In this document: positions 26,651 to 35,232 of the stretch, piece after piece
Numbering within the stretch: the stretch's first letter is position 1
How the letters are laid out: each line of letters opens with the position of its first letter
Source: Actinomycetota bacterium
Lineage (GTDB): Bacteria; Actinomycetota; CADDZG01; WHSQ01
DNA length: 46,110 bases
Assembly (NCBI GenBank): GCA_030447315.1
Contig: JAUJPD010000007.1
Span: 82,895 to 129,004, forward strand
Direction of reading: 5' to 3'
Made by a program: the position numbers and the translations under genes
The notes under the pieces: generated by a model
What the model was told of the DNA's origin: nothing
Databases searched by the model: none
What the model saw: only the letters and a program-made list of their open reading frames with translations

Positions 26651-28558
26651 TCATGACCCCACCGCGGGTTCTTCGGTCAAAGAGGAGACCCCTGACAGCT
26701 TCATCCGCGGCACCCACCCGGTGATGTCGGAGAAGGCGGTGGGATCTGCCACGAGGTAGGTGCATGTGGCCGGCGCGCTTGCGGGATCGACGGAAGGGCG
26801 CAGCATGACCACGCTGTCCGGGCCCCCACCCACGTTGTAGGCGCCGCCACCGAGCACTTCGTGATTCTCCATACCGAGAAGCAAAGCGGCCACAACATCG
26901 TCTACGTGAAGAACATCTCGTATCTGCATCCCCTCGTGGGGCGCCGGGGGGGGTGGGCGGTCCTCGGTCCGCGCCTGCGGCACCTCGACGAGGCTGAGCC
27001 GGAAGACGACCACGGGGAAGCCGAAGGCGCTGCCGTAGCGCAATACGTATTGATCGGCCCCGCCCTTCGAGCAACCCCCTATCCCCTGGAACGACAGAGG
27101 ATGGTCCTCGCTGATGGGTTCGGGCCTCTGCGACGGTTGGTACACGTCCAAGGTCGAGGCAAAGACCAGGGCGGGACGATGTTCGAGCCGGCGTATCTCC
27201 TCGAGCAGATTCATCGTGCCTTGAAGGTTCACGGCGAGATCCAAAGGGGCATCGTGCTGGCTCAGACCGGGCAAGGGGGCCGCTAGGTGGAACAACTCAT
27301 CGCACCCCTGCAGGGCCCGCCGCACCGCGAACGGGTCACGGATGTCGCCGACGTCCGCCCGGATGAGATCCCCGAACCTCTCCTTCAGCAGGCGAAGGCT
27401 CACCTCGCTGCCGGCTCGAGACAGGTTGTCGAGAACCACCACCTGCCGCCCGTCCGCCGCCAGCCGCTCGACCAACAGGCTTCCGATCGCGCCTGCGCCG
27501 CCGGTCACGAGAGTAGCGGGGCCGCTCCACCGGTCCGTGTCGATGCCCGCGGCCAGAGCCCGCATCCGGCGAACGCTCCCGAGACCGTCGCTCCCCCAGA
27601 TCCGTGCGGCCAGCTTCGGTGTTCCATCTCGTCGGTGAAGACCGAAGTGGTAGGCCCTCTCGTCGCAGTGAAAACCATCCAAGGTCTCTCTCGCCGCGTC
27701 CAGATCCTCAGCCGAATACCAGTAAGCGCGCGGAACGGGCGCATCCAGGAGATCCGCCAATGTCTGAAGCTGGCGGAACTCGTCGTGCGCCCAGGTAGAG
27801 AAGCCGCACTCGGTGATCCACACGTCGGCATCAGACGAATGCCGATCCAGAACCTCCTGCACCCGGTCGACGTGAGAGCCCCAGCCCTCCCACACCGCTT
27901 CCCATGTACCGGGGAAGCCGTGGATGCCGACGACGTCGATCTCTTCCATGGCCCCGCGCAGGAACATCAGGTTCAACCAGTTCGGATCCAGCGGGCTCAT
28001 ACCGCCTAGAACCGTCTTCACGCCATGTGAACGAGCACGGCCGGCCGCGCCCGCGATCATGGTGGCAAAGATGTTCCACTCCGGGTCCACGGTCCAATCC
28101 CATTCGATGTAGTTGTTGGGCTCGTTCCAAAGCTCCACGTACTCGAAGGTGTCCGGGTAGCTGGTGAGCAGCAGGTCGACGAAGTCGGCATAGTCGCCGG
28201 GGTCACGCGGAGGAGAGGACGTCTTGGGCAAGATCCCCTTGGCCGGCGGCGTGTAGAGCACGCAAGGGAGAACAGAGAAGCGAGAGCAAAGCTGACCCAG
28301 CACCCATTCGAACCACTTCGGCCCGCCCTCGGTCTCCCAGTCACACCACGACACCGCAGAGCGCACGTGAGTGACGCCCATAGTCTGCAATCCGTCAACG
28401 ACCCGTTCGACCGCCGCGTGGTCGTGGATGTGGAAGTAGTTGACTACGCCGATCGACGCCTCCCCACCCGCGTCGGGCGGGGGCGCCATAACAGCTTGAT
28501 CTTCTACAGGAGGAGCGTTCCCGGCCCCTCGGCGGGAGGTGTCGATGATGCGGCTCAC
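26651..28558 (-). CDS. fusion: clan-A glycoside hydrolase domain plus degenerate SDR epimerase domain
   Basis: A 635-residue two-domain protein. Residues about 35-325 form a TIM-barrel glycosidase: acid/base Glu146 in LWNEPNN and candidate nucleophile Glu250 in WITECGF, as in GH39/GH5-like clan A enzymes. Residues 347-635 are an extended SDR: TGGAGAIG (352-359) keeps NAD binding. However, the catalytic Tyr of the paralogue (SPYGCSK) is Gly494 here (GIGGCSK), and STNKVYG is replaced by STLDVYQ. The SDR half is therefore probably non-catalytic. It is a recognisable paralogue of 23106-24179. No signal peptide; it faces the GH1 gene tail to tail. Confidence 0.85.
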   Translation of the reverse strand: MSRIIDTSRRGAGNAPPVEDQAVMAPPPDAGGEASIGVVNYFHIHDHAAVERVVDGLQTMGVTHVRSAVSWCDWETEGGPKWFEWVLGQLCSRFSVLPCVLYTPPAKGILPKTSSPPRDPGDYADFVDLLLTSYPDTFEYVELWNEPNNYIEWDWTVDPEWNIFATMIAGAAGRARSHGVKTVLGGMSPLDPNWLNLMFLRGAMEEIDVVGIHGFPGTWEAVWEGWGSHVDRVQEVLDRHSSDADVWITECGFSTWAHDEFRQLQTLADLLDAPVPRAYWYSAEDLDAARETLDGFHCDERAYHFGLHRRDGTPKLAARIWGSDGLGSVRRMRALAAGIDTDRWSGPATLVTGGAGAIGSLLVERLAADGRQVVVLDNLSRAGSEVSLRLLKERFGDLIRADVGDIRDPFAVRRALQGCDELFHLAAPLPGLSQHDAPLDLAVNLQGTMNLLEEIRRLEHRPALVFASTLDVYQPSQRPEPISEDHPLSFQGIGGCSKGGADQYVLRYGSAFGFPVVVFRLSLVEVPQARTEDRPPPPAPHEGMQIRDVLHVDDVVAALLLGMENHEVLGGGAYNVGGGPDSVVMLRPSVDPASAPATCTYLVADPTAFSDITGWVPRMKLSGVSSLTEEPAVGS

Positions 28559-28625
28559 GGCGACACCTTAGGTGACAAGGCTCCAGAAGATGCCGAACAA
28601 GAAGCTCAGGCGGTAAGAAGGAGAG

Positions 28626-29480
28626 ATGGCCCCGCCCAGCATCTTCTTGTTCATCTCGACGGGTAGATGCGGCACTCAGTGGCTCGCCTCCAGCCTGGCT
28701 TCGGTGTACGCGGATCGAGCCGTGGCCACCCATGAGCCTCTCGGCCCCCTTTACCGACCACGTTCCTTCTTCCGCGCCTACGAAAACACTCGCGCCATCG
28801 CGCGGGTAGACGCGATCACCGAGCACCTAGATCGCATCGAAGGTCTTCACGGACAGCGGCTCTACATCGAGACCGGCTGGCCACTGTTCGGAGCGATCCC
28901 GCTGTTCGTGGAGCGTTTCGGCTCTCGGGTGGGCTTCGTCCACCTCACCCGCCATCCGATACCTACGGCGATCTCTCACATGGTGCACCAGTGCTACGGG
29001 GGCAGCCCACGGGACGACCATTACACGAACCTCGCAGCTCTGGACCCGAGCTGCCCGCGGGTATTTCAGCCGGGGTACCGGCGGAGATGGCCGACGATGT
29101 CACCGTTCGAGAAGTGTCTGTTCTGGTGGACCGAGGTCCACCTCTATGCCGACGAGATCCATCGCCGCTGGCCCGACCTCGTCTTCCACCGACTGAAGAG
29201 CGAGCAGATGCTGGGGGGCGAGGCCCAGGTCCTGCAGGGACTCGTGAACTTCCTGGGGCTGCCGCTCCGAGAGGAGTTGGTCGCCCGCACCGAGGTACGC
29301 GTTGACCGCTGGAACCACCAGACTCAGCTCCAGTTCGACTGGCGGCAGATCTTCGCTCACGACCGGACCCTGCAGGTATCGGCCGACCTCGGCTACGACC
29401 TCGCGGGTGTGGATGAGGGTGCGCTGAAGGATCGCTACCAAGGAGCTCCCCACGAGGGGGCACCCACTGCCTATGGCTGA
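28626..29480 (+). CDS. sulfotransferase-family protein
   Basis: A 284-residue protein. STGRCGTQWL at about 11-20 matches the 5'-phosphosulfate-binding loop of PAPS-dependent sulfotransferases. RHPIPTAIS at about 108-116 matches the 3'-phosphate-binding RxPxxxxxS element. AAGGAGAG lies just upstream of ATG 28626. The later LRRELV-like helix and WNHQTQLQFDW are unassigned. It may sulfate the product of the neighbouring glycosyl island; acceptor and PAPS supply genes are not visible here. Its end overlaps the convergent TIM-barrel gene by ten bases. Confidence 0.8.
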   Translation: MAPPSIFLFISTGRCGTQWLASSLASVYADRAVATHEPLGPLYRPRSFFRAYENTRAIARVDAITEHLDRIEGLHGQRLYIETGWPLFGAIPLFVERFGSRVGFVHLTRHPIPTAISHMVHQCYGGSPRDDHYTNLAALDPSCPRVFQPGYRRRWPTMSPFEKCLFWWTEVHLYADEIHRRWPDLVFHRLKSEQMLGGEAQVLQGLVNFLGLPLREELVARTEVRVDRWNHQTQLQFDWRQIFAHDRTLQVSADLGYDLAGVDEGALKDRYQGAPHEGAPTAYG

Positions 29481-30367
29481 GGGTCGGCGACCTTCTGGAG
29501 CTTCTCCCACTGACTGGCCGACGTGGTGGGAAAGTCGTACAAGCTCGTTCCCACGGCCCCTTTAGCCCGTGCGGCATCCACCAGGGCCTTCACCTCCCGC
29601 GGTGTTGAATCTTCCGCGATCCCACCGATCACATGAACCGGGACGCGAGAGCGTCCGGTCTCTTGTCTGATCGCACGGATGTTCGCCTCGATGAAGTCGT
29701 AGACACCGCCATAGCCGCTCGTCCGATAGCTGAAGTACGCCATGGGCAGGAACGCGTCATAGCTACGCGCGAGGGCCTTGTAAGGGAAGTCGGGCCAGTA
29801 GAGGGCTCTTGCCTCCGGAACGATCGCGCCCAGGGCGTAGTCGCTTCCCACGCGCTCCCGTAACCGCTCCGACAGCGCGATCGCCCTTCGGTTGCGCGTC
29901 GGGATATCTCTCACCACCGTGGCTTCTATGTCGAGGGCGAAGGAGTCGAACCTCTCTCCGGAGGGGGTCACGAACCTGAGGGCAGCCATCGAGCGCTTGA
30001 AGTCTCTCTCGAGCCGATCGAAGGACGGCACGTACCAGGCAACAACGTGCATGTCACGACGGTGAGCTTCTTCGACCATCTTCGCCATCGCCGCCGGACG
30101 GAACATCGGCGTGCGCCGCGGCTTGTGATAGTTCGCGGTCTCCACGAAGAGCGTGTCGACACCGCGGGCGTCCATCATCCGCACGACCCGTCGCGGATGC
30201 GCCCACGGACCCGCGTCGTACATATCCACCCACGTACCCAGTCCTCGGTAAGGCGCGATGGGATCGATGGAGGGGGCGAGCACCGGGCTTTCTCTGACCG
30301 CGGCCAGCGACGCGGGCACGAACAGCATCGCCGCCATCCCGATCACCAGCAGCCTGACCCGTGACAT
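29471..30367 (-). CDS. secreted TIM-barrel protein, putative glycoside hydrolase-like
   Basis: A 298-residue exported protein. GGGGGAG precedes ATG 30367; a signal peptide ends near ASLAAV. The following strands (GLGTWVDMYDAG, VDTLFVETANYH, HVVAWYVPSFD, FDSFALDIEAT, DAFLPMAYFSYR) read like a beta/alpha barrel, with acidic residues at strand ends (Asp in LDIEAT and Glu in FVETAN) that could be catalytic. I cannot place it in a named GH family. Its position beside the glycosyl island suggests outside-the-cell glycan processing. Confidence 0.75.
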   Translation of the reverse strand: MSRVRLLVIGMAAMLFVPASLAAVRESPVLAPSIDPIAPYRGLGTWVDMYDAGPWAHPRRVVRMMDARGVDTLFVETANYHKPRRTPMFRPAAMAKMVEEAHRRDMHVVAWYVPSFDRLERDFKRSMAALRFVTPSGERFDSFALDIEATVVRDIPTRNRRAIALSERLRERVGSDYALGAIVPEARALYWPDFPYKALARSYDAFLPMAYFSYRTSGYGGVYDFIEANIRAIRQETGRSRVPVHVIGGIAEDSTPREVKALVDAARAKGAVGTSLYDFPTTSASQWEKLQKVADPQP

Positions 30368-30504
30368 GGTTACTCCCCCTCTCGACGAGGTAGCAGGATA
30401 ACCTCGTCCTCGTCCACAACTAGAGTCCCGGTCACCAGGCGCGGCGACCTACGTCTGGATGAGATCGACGGCCTTCGAGGCATCCTGCCCAACATCATCC
30501 GGGG

Positions 30505-31758
30505 GTGACGAGACTGCGCAGACGGATCCTCTTTCTGACCTGTCATCTTCCCTATCCCCTCTACAGCGGAGGCCGGCTGCGCGAATACGAGTTGCTCAAA
30601 CGGCTTTCGGCCACCTACGACGTGTGGCTTTGCGTGGTCTCGAAGACCTTTGACGAAGACGTCGCGAACGCTGCCGCTCTGGAACGTTGGTGCGCCCAAG
30701 TGACCATCTTTCCCGCCGAGGAGGCTCCGGCGGCCGATGTGACCGAAGCGCCCCCTCCCTACCAGGTGACGCGCCACGCCTCGGCGGCGATGACGGCTCA
30801 TCTCGCGGATCTCGAGGAAAGCATCGCACCGGATGTGGTTCACGTGGAGGGCTTCTATCTGATGCAACACCTTCCCTCGAGTCTGCGAACGCCGGTGCTG
30901 CTCGTCGAGCAGAACGTCGAATACCTGTTGTGGCGCCAGAAGGCCGAAACCGCACCAGCTCGAGACCGCGAGCGCGCCCTCCGCGAGTACCTCTTGACCC
31001 TGGAGGCCGAGACGGAGGCGTGGCGGGCCGCCTCCATGTGCGCCACGGTCACCGCCGAAGATCGTGCCGCCATGCTTTCCGCAGAAGCGGGACTTCAGGT
31101 CAGGGTCGTGCCGGACGGCGCGGACCACCTCGCCAGCGCTGCGGCCGGCTCCTCGACCCCACCCCAGAGCAGAACGATCGCGTTCATCGCGAACTTCGCC
31201 TATGAACCCAACGTCGATGCAGCCCTGTATCTGTTGGAGCGGATCTTCCCCAGGATCCGGGCGCGCGTCTCCGGGGCCCAGCTCCTGCTGGTGGGCAACG
31301 AGCCACCTTGGGAGGTGAGAGAGCTCGCGGACGCAACCCCCGGTGTGACGGTCACGGGCCGGGTTCGGGACGTGGAGCCCTATGTCGCGGCGGCTACGGT
31401 CATCGTCTGCCCTCTGCGGATCGGCGGCGGCGTCAAAGTCAAGGTCCTGGAGGCGTTGAGCCAGGGCAAAGCGATCGTCACTACCTCGGTCGGGGCACAA
31501 GGCCTCGGCCCCCACGCGCGGCGGGCCATGGAGATCCATGATCGGCCCCTCGCGTTCGTCGACGCCGTCGTCTGGTTGCTGCGCCGGCCGCGCCGGCGGG
31601 CCGCTCTAGAGAACGCGGCGCGCAGGTTCGCAGCCACCCTTCCTACGTGGGACGCCGCGACGACGGAGCTGGCACGTTGCTACGAGGAGCTGGCGGGACG
31701 GAGAGAGGCATCGGAAGAGCTGCCGAGGCGCCGGGAGAACGTCGAAACTCCTGGTTGA
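30505..31758 (+). CDS. GT4-like glycosyltransferase
   Basis: A 417-residue GT-B enzyme. The N-terminal HLPYPLYSGGRLREYELL is the acceptor-domain loop. VEGFYLMQHL and VEQNVEYLLWRQKA follow, as in GT4 enzymes with the EQNVE signature. The donor domain has IAFIANFAYEPNVDAA and CPLRIGGGVKVKVLEALSQGKAIVTT, where the Lys-rich turn and Glu bind the nucleotide-sugar. GTG 30505 has GGGGG upstream. The C-terminal 20 residues are a charged tail. It is divergent from the TIM-barrel gene and apparently a single transcript. Confidence 0.88.
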   Translation: MTRLRRRILFLTCHLPYPLYSGGRLREYELLKRLSATYDVWLCVVSKTFDEDVANAAALERWCAQVTIFPAEEAPAADVTEAPPPYQVTRHASAAMTAHLADLEESIAPDVVHVEGFYLMQHLPSSLRTPVLLVEQNVEYLLWRQKAETAPARDRERALREYLLTLEAETEAWRAASMCATVTAEDRAAMLSAEAGLQVRVVPDGADHLASAAAGSSTPPQSRTIAFIANFAYEPNVDAALYLLERIFPRIRARVSGAQLLLVGNEPPWEVRELADATPGVTVTGRVRDVEPYVAAATVIVCPLRIGGGVKVKVLEALSQGKAIVTTSVGAQGLGPHARRAMEIHDRPLAFVDAVVWLLRRPRRRAALENAARRFAATLPTWDAATTELARCYEELAGRREASEELPRRRENVETPG

Positions 31759-31779
31759 GCTGACTGTGGTTGACGTGGC

Positions 31780-31995
31780 CTACTCTTCTTCGGCGTCTTC
31801 CTGGATGTCGGTGTCCACATCGACGTCCGAGTCGACATCCCCCTCGCTCTCTTCTTCACTCTCTTCGACCTCGCCGCCGCCGTCGGCATCCACGTTGGCC
31901 TCGCAGGCCACACCGCCGAAGACCGAACCCACCAGCAGCAATCCCACGAGCCACTTGGGGATGCGCTTCGACCGAACAGGTAAGGGTTCCGACAT
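31780..31995 (-). CDS. small highly acidic putative lipoprotein
   Basis: A 71-residue protein. ATG 31995 is supported by AGGAAGG about eight bases upstream; in-frame starts at 32028 and 32049 lack this. Basic residues and WLVGLLLVGSVF are followed by GGVAC, an imperfect lipobox with the Cys at about 31. After it nearly every residue is Glu, Asp, Ser or Val. This could be a surface-anchored cation-binding or spacer peptide. No family recognised. Confidence 0.65.
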   Translation of the reverse strand: MSEPLPVRSKRIPKWLVGLLLVGSVFGGVACEANVDADGGGEVEESEEESEGDVDSDVDVDTDIQEDAEEE

Positions 31996-32065
31996 CGTCG
32001 CGCCTTCCTCTCGAGCATCTTCGGACATGTGAGCAACCACTACCCGCACAGAGAGCGAAGAAAAC

Positions 32066-33673
32066 TCAGGAGCGCAGCGGGAGGATCAACGACGACTCGT
32101 CCAGGAACAGGGTGTTGCGCGCCCTGCGCGCGTTGGGCGCGACCCAGGTGTTGCTAGACGAAGCGATGATCACCTCGAGGTGATGATCCTTCGCGACGAC
32201 GTGATCTTTGTCTATGAACTCGAGGTCGAAGGTGTATCGCTTGCCCGGCTCGAGGTCCTTTCCCGTAGTGAGACCGCCTCGATAGCGAGCATTCATGAAC
32301 GCGCGCGAGATCACGTTGCAGCGGCCGCTTTTGTCCACATCACACAGGATCGCGACGAAGTGGGTGCTGGCGGCATCGCTGGAAGCGGTCAACCTCAACA
32401 CCGGGCGTCCCTGGACGCGAACGTCAGAAGAGTTCGGCACCTCGAGCCTGACGTACCGGGACGAGCCGACCCCTCGCGTCATCTCGGATTCCGTCAGCAA
32501 CCCGTCGTCGAAGATCTCGATGGTCTCGCCGTTCAGGGGAACCTTGCGCCTCTGGACCGGACCCCAGTCCTCCTGGAGATGCCAGACCTTGTCGTTGGTC
32601 TGGACGCGCACCGCCGGCTCGTCTTCTACCCCATTGCGGACACCGTACAGCCAGCGCTCGTACCAACGCTCGAGGAAGACATCCCACTCCGGGTACTTCC
32701 CGCGTGGCGACGCATGAGGCCACTGTCCTAGCACCATCGCCTTCTCGGTGTCCAAGGCGCTGAACCAAGAGGTCCCCTCCCAGGTCTTCACGTTGAAATC
32801 CAGCAGGCCGTGGGATACCAGTACCGGAACGTTCACCCGATCGGCGAGCCGAAGGTAATCGCGTTCTTTCCAGAAGGCGTCGTAATCAGGTTGGTCGTCA
32901 TAGCCGTGGAGCGTCTGCTCGACCCGGTCGCACAGGTTCCAGCGCATCGCGATCTGCTGCGCATGCGTGACCGAGCCGGGATCCGGCGGCGGAAGGAACC
33001 CATAGCCATACTGGAAGTCTGTCGGCGTGTCCGACGGTGGATCGATGTCGGCGCTCTCACCGGAGTAGGTCGAGCGGGTGCCCTGCTGATACGCATAGCC
33101 CCACCACCGGCTGATAGCGGAGATGGGAACGATCGTTGCCAGATGTGGCGGTCGTTCGACCGCGGCCGCGTTCGCGGTGGTGCCGTCGTAAGACGCGCCG
33201 GTCATCGCCACCTTGCCGTTCGACCACTCGCGCGTTCCGAGCCATTCCACGAGGTCGTAGCCATCATGGCGTTCCTTGATGCCGCCGTAATCCCAACACC
33301 CGCCGGAGTTGTAAGTGCCGCGCACGTCACCCCGGGCGTAGGCGTAACCCTTGGGCACGAACAGGGCCGCGTCGCCCGCAGGGAGGTTCCGCTCGTTGGT
33401 GTCGAGGGCCCGGTAAAGCAGGTGATAAGGCGTGAGGCTCAAGATCACCGGCACCTCGACCCCTTTCGGAGTGACGGGTCTCCAGATGTCGACCGAGAGC
33501 TCGACGCCATCGCGCATGGGGACCCTGATCCGCTCGTAGGTGAAGTCCTGATAGGTGGGCCGAGGGCTGGCTTCGGAGGCCACTCGGGCCAGAGCGACGG
33601 GAGCAACTGCGCCGCTAGAGACCAGGCTCACGCAGCACACCAGGAGGACGAGCTTTCGTGAGATGGAAGGCAT
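32066..33673 (-). CDS. secreted CocE/NonD-family hydrolase (X-Pro dipeptidyl-peptidase S15-like)
   Basis: A 535-residue exported serine hydrolase. The signal peptide ends near VALARV. The alpha/beta-hydrolase core has VRGTYNSGG, nucleophile Ser161 in TGASYDG, Asp292 in HGLLDFNV and His320 in QWPHA, a complete triad in the right order. The C-terminal 200 residues form the beta jelly-roll domain usual for this family (RPVLRLTASSDAAST, DLEFIDKDHVV). It probably hydrolyses esters or amides outside the cell; substrate unknown. Confidence 0.9.
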   Translation of the reverse strand: MPSISRKLVLLVCCVSLVSSGAVAPVALARVASEASPRPTYQDFTYERIRVPMRDGVELSVDIWRPVTPKGVEVPVILSLTPYHLLYRALDTNERNLPAGDAALFVPKGYAYARGDVRGTYNSGGCWDYGGIKERHDGYDLVEWLGTREWSNGKVAMTGASYDGTTANAAAVERPPHLATIVPISAISRWWGYAYQQGTRSTYSGESADIDPPSDTPTDFQYGYGFLPPPDPGSVTHAQQIAMRWNLCDRVEQTLHGYDDQPDYDAFWKERDYLRLADRVNVPVLVSHGLLDFNVKTWEGTSWFSALDTEKAMVLGQWPHASPRGKYPEWDVFLERWYERWLYGVRNGVEDEPAVRVQTNDKVWHLQEDWGPVQRRKVPLNGETIEIFDDGLLTESEMTRGVGSSRYVRLEVPNSSDVRVQGRPVLRLTASSDAASTHFVAILCDVDKSGRCNVISRAFMNARYRGGLTTGKDLEPGKRYTFDLEFIDKDHVVAKDHHLEVIIASSSNTWVAPNARRARNTLFLDESSLILPLRS

Positions 33674-33724
33674 CTCGTTACCATTCGCCGGCCGCCCGGC
33701 GACTCCTCCCGGCCCCCTTGCCCC

Positions 33725-34720
33725 TCAGGTAAGAGGAAAGGGGGAAGCCAGCCACCACGGTCGCTCGGTCAGCGATATCCGATCCAGCCATTTCACCCAC
33801 CAGAAACCGCGGCGTGACGGAGCGACCAGGCGCGCAGGGAAACCATGGCCCTCGCTCAGTGGACGTCCTCCCACCCCGGTCGCTATGAGCAGATGGTCCA
33901 GATCCCGCAGCGGGAACAACCTGCCGTAGCCCGTCAGCGACATCACCTCGATACTTCGAGCGCCCGCGGTGGGGGCCAGCAGCCGGCTGAGCCACACCCC
34001 CTGCCACTCCTGGCGGGCGTACCAGCCGCCGGTGCAGTCGATAGTCGCTTCCAACCGGTCGTCGTAGCTCAAGAGCTCGTCGAGGTTAAGCACCCGAGCT
34101 CCCACGGTGAGTCGCCACTCCCCCGGATCCAGTGCGAGCACCGGGTCGTTCAGCCACTGGGTCACCGGCATCTGATCGGGAGCGAAGCTGCCTTGCTCGT
34201 AGGAGCCCGTAGCGCGTCGGTCGGCGCCTCGCAGCCCCCCCGCCTGGAAGGCCAGCTCGCCGGCACCCACCACTGCCAGGCCTCCCGCCGCCACCGCACC
34301 GGCCCGCAGCGTCTGCCGGCGCCCCAGATCGGTTCGATGAAGCCTCACCGGACGCTTCATCACATGCCACACCGCCACCGGCAGCGACAGCAGAGCGAAA
34401 CCGACGTGGAGCTGCATCGCGGTGAGGGGGCCGATCGCTTGGGCGATCCCCGAGGAGTGCAAGATCCCGAAGACCAAAGCGGCGACGACGCCGACAGATA
34501 GAGACAGCGAGGCGACCTTGTCCGGCCGCCTTCGGGCCAAGCCACGCCGAGCGATCGCCGACTTCCAAGGAGAGAGCAGAAGGATCACGAAGCCCACCGC
34601 GCCATGGGCCACGGTCGCCCAGCGCGACCACCCCGTACCCACACCGAACGCGAGCCCACCGGTCACCAACGCCAGGAAAAGAGCTACGAGCAGAGCTAGG
34701 TTGGTGCGTCGACCCGCCAC
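33725..34720 (-). CDS. membrane molybdopterin oxidoreductase (sulfite-oxidase fold)
   Basis: A 331-residue protein with about four N-terminal membrane segments carrying His residues (His39, His88, His105, His119) that could bind haem. A twin-Arg segment GRRQTLRAG and another hydrophobic stretch follow, and then an oxidoreductase molybdopterin-binding domain from about 175 to the end. Cys229 in IDCTGGWY is the expected molybdenum ligand. The fold is sulfite-oxidase/YedY-like, so it probably passes electrons between the membrane and an oxyanion or oxidised protein residue. No separate cytochrome partner is adjacent. Confidence 0.85.
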   Translation of the reverse strand: MAGRRTNLALLVALFLALVTGGLAFGVGTGWSRWATVAHGAVGFVILLLSPWKSAIARRGLARRRPDKVASLSLSVGVVAALVFGILHSSGIAQAIGPLTAMQLHVGFALLSLPVAVWHVMKRPVRLHRTDLGRRQTLRAGAVAAGGLAVVGAGELAFQAGGLRGADRRATGSYEQGSFAPDQMPVTQWLNDPVLALDPGEWRLTVGARVLNLDELLSYDDRLEATIDCTGGWYARQEWQGVWLSRLLAPTAGARSIEVMSLTGYGRLFPLRDLDHLLIATGVGGRPLSEGHGFPARLVAPSRRGFWWVKWLDRISLTERPWWLASPFPLT

Positions 34721-34772
34721 CGCATCACTTTACGAGCGATGCGGTCATAGCGCGCCAGCGTGCAGCGAAGTG

Positions 34773-35219
34773 TCAGTGAGAGGCTTGGAGCTGATCCTTG
34801 CGGGCCTTCATCCGGGCGCCCAATGAGTCGAGCTCGTCGCGGTCGAAGACATCTCGCGCTTTCACGAACATGTCGTCTTCTTCCTCTTCGATGTGATGCT
34901 CGATGTTCTCTTTCATCACGCTGAGCTTCGCGCCCCAGGTCTCGTCCTCGACCGGAAGACCGGCGAGGTCCCCCATGATGCGGTCCACCACGTTGTGCTC
35001 TTCGTAACCCTCCAACACGATCTCTTTCGCCTTCGGGTGCTGCTTGAGCGCGGGGTAGAAGATCTCCTCCTCGATCGCCTCATGGACCTCCATCTCGCTC
35101 TTGATCTTGGCGAACAGCTCGTGGCGCGCCCCCGTCGTCTCCTCCGTGGTCGCGTCCAACTCCTCGAGGAGTTTCTTGACCTTCGCGTGGTCTTCCTTCA
35201 GAAGCTCGATCGGGTCCAT
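34773..35219 (-). CDS. hemerythrin HHE-domain protein
   Basis: A 148-residue four-helix-bundle protein. ATG 35219 is fixed by GGAGAG in CTGAAAGGAGAGACGAC. Likely di-iron ligands are His11, His46, Glu50, His75, His108 and a following Glu, in the HHE order (LKEDH, VHEAIEEE, YEEHN, ENIEHHIEEEE). Such proteins bind oxygen, nitric oxide or iron in the cytoplasm. A longer frame upstream has no start signal and is rejected. It follows the zinc phospholipase gene closely on the same strand. Confidence 0.9.
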   Translation of the reverse strand: MDPIELLKEDHAKVKKLLEELDATTEETTGARHELFAKIKSEMEVHEAIEEEIFYPALKQHPKAKEIVLEGYEEHNVVDRIMGDLAGLPVEDETWGAKLSVMKENIEHHIEEEEDDMFVKARDVFDRDELDSLGARMKARKDQLQASH

Positions 35220-35232
35220 GTCGTCTCTCCTT

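Noticed and set aside
30370-31539. 389-codon minus-strand frame
   Set aside because: Antisense to the GT4 gene at 30505-31758, which has clear family motifs.
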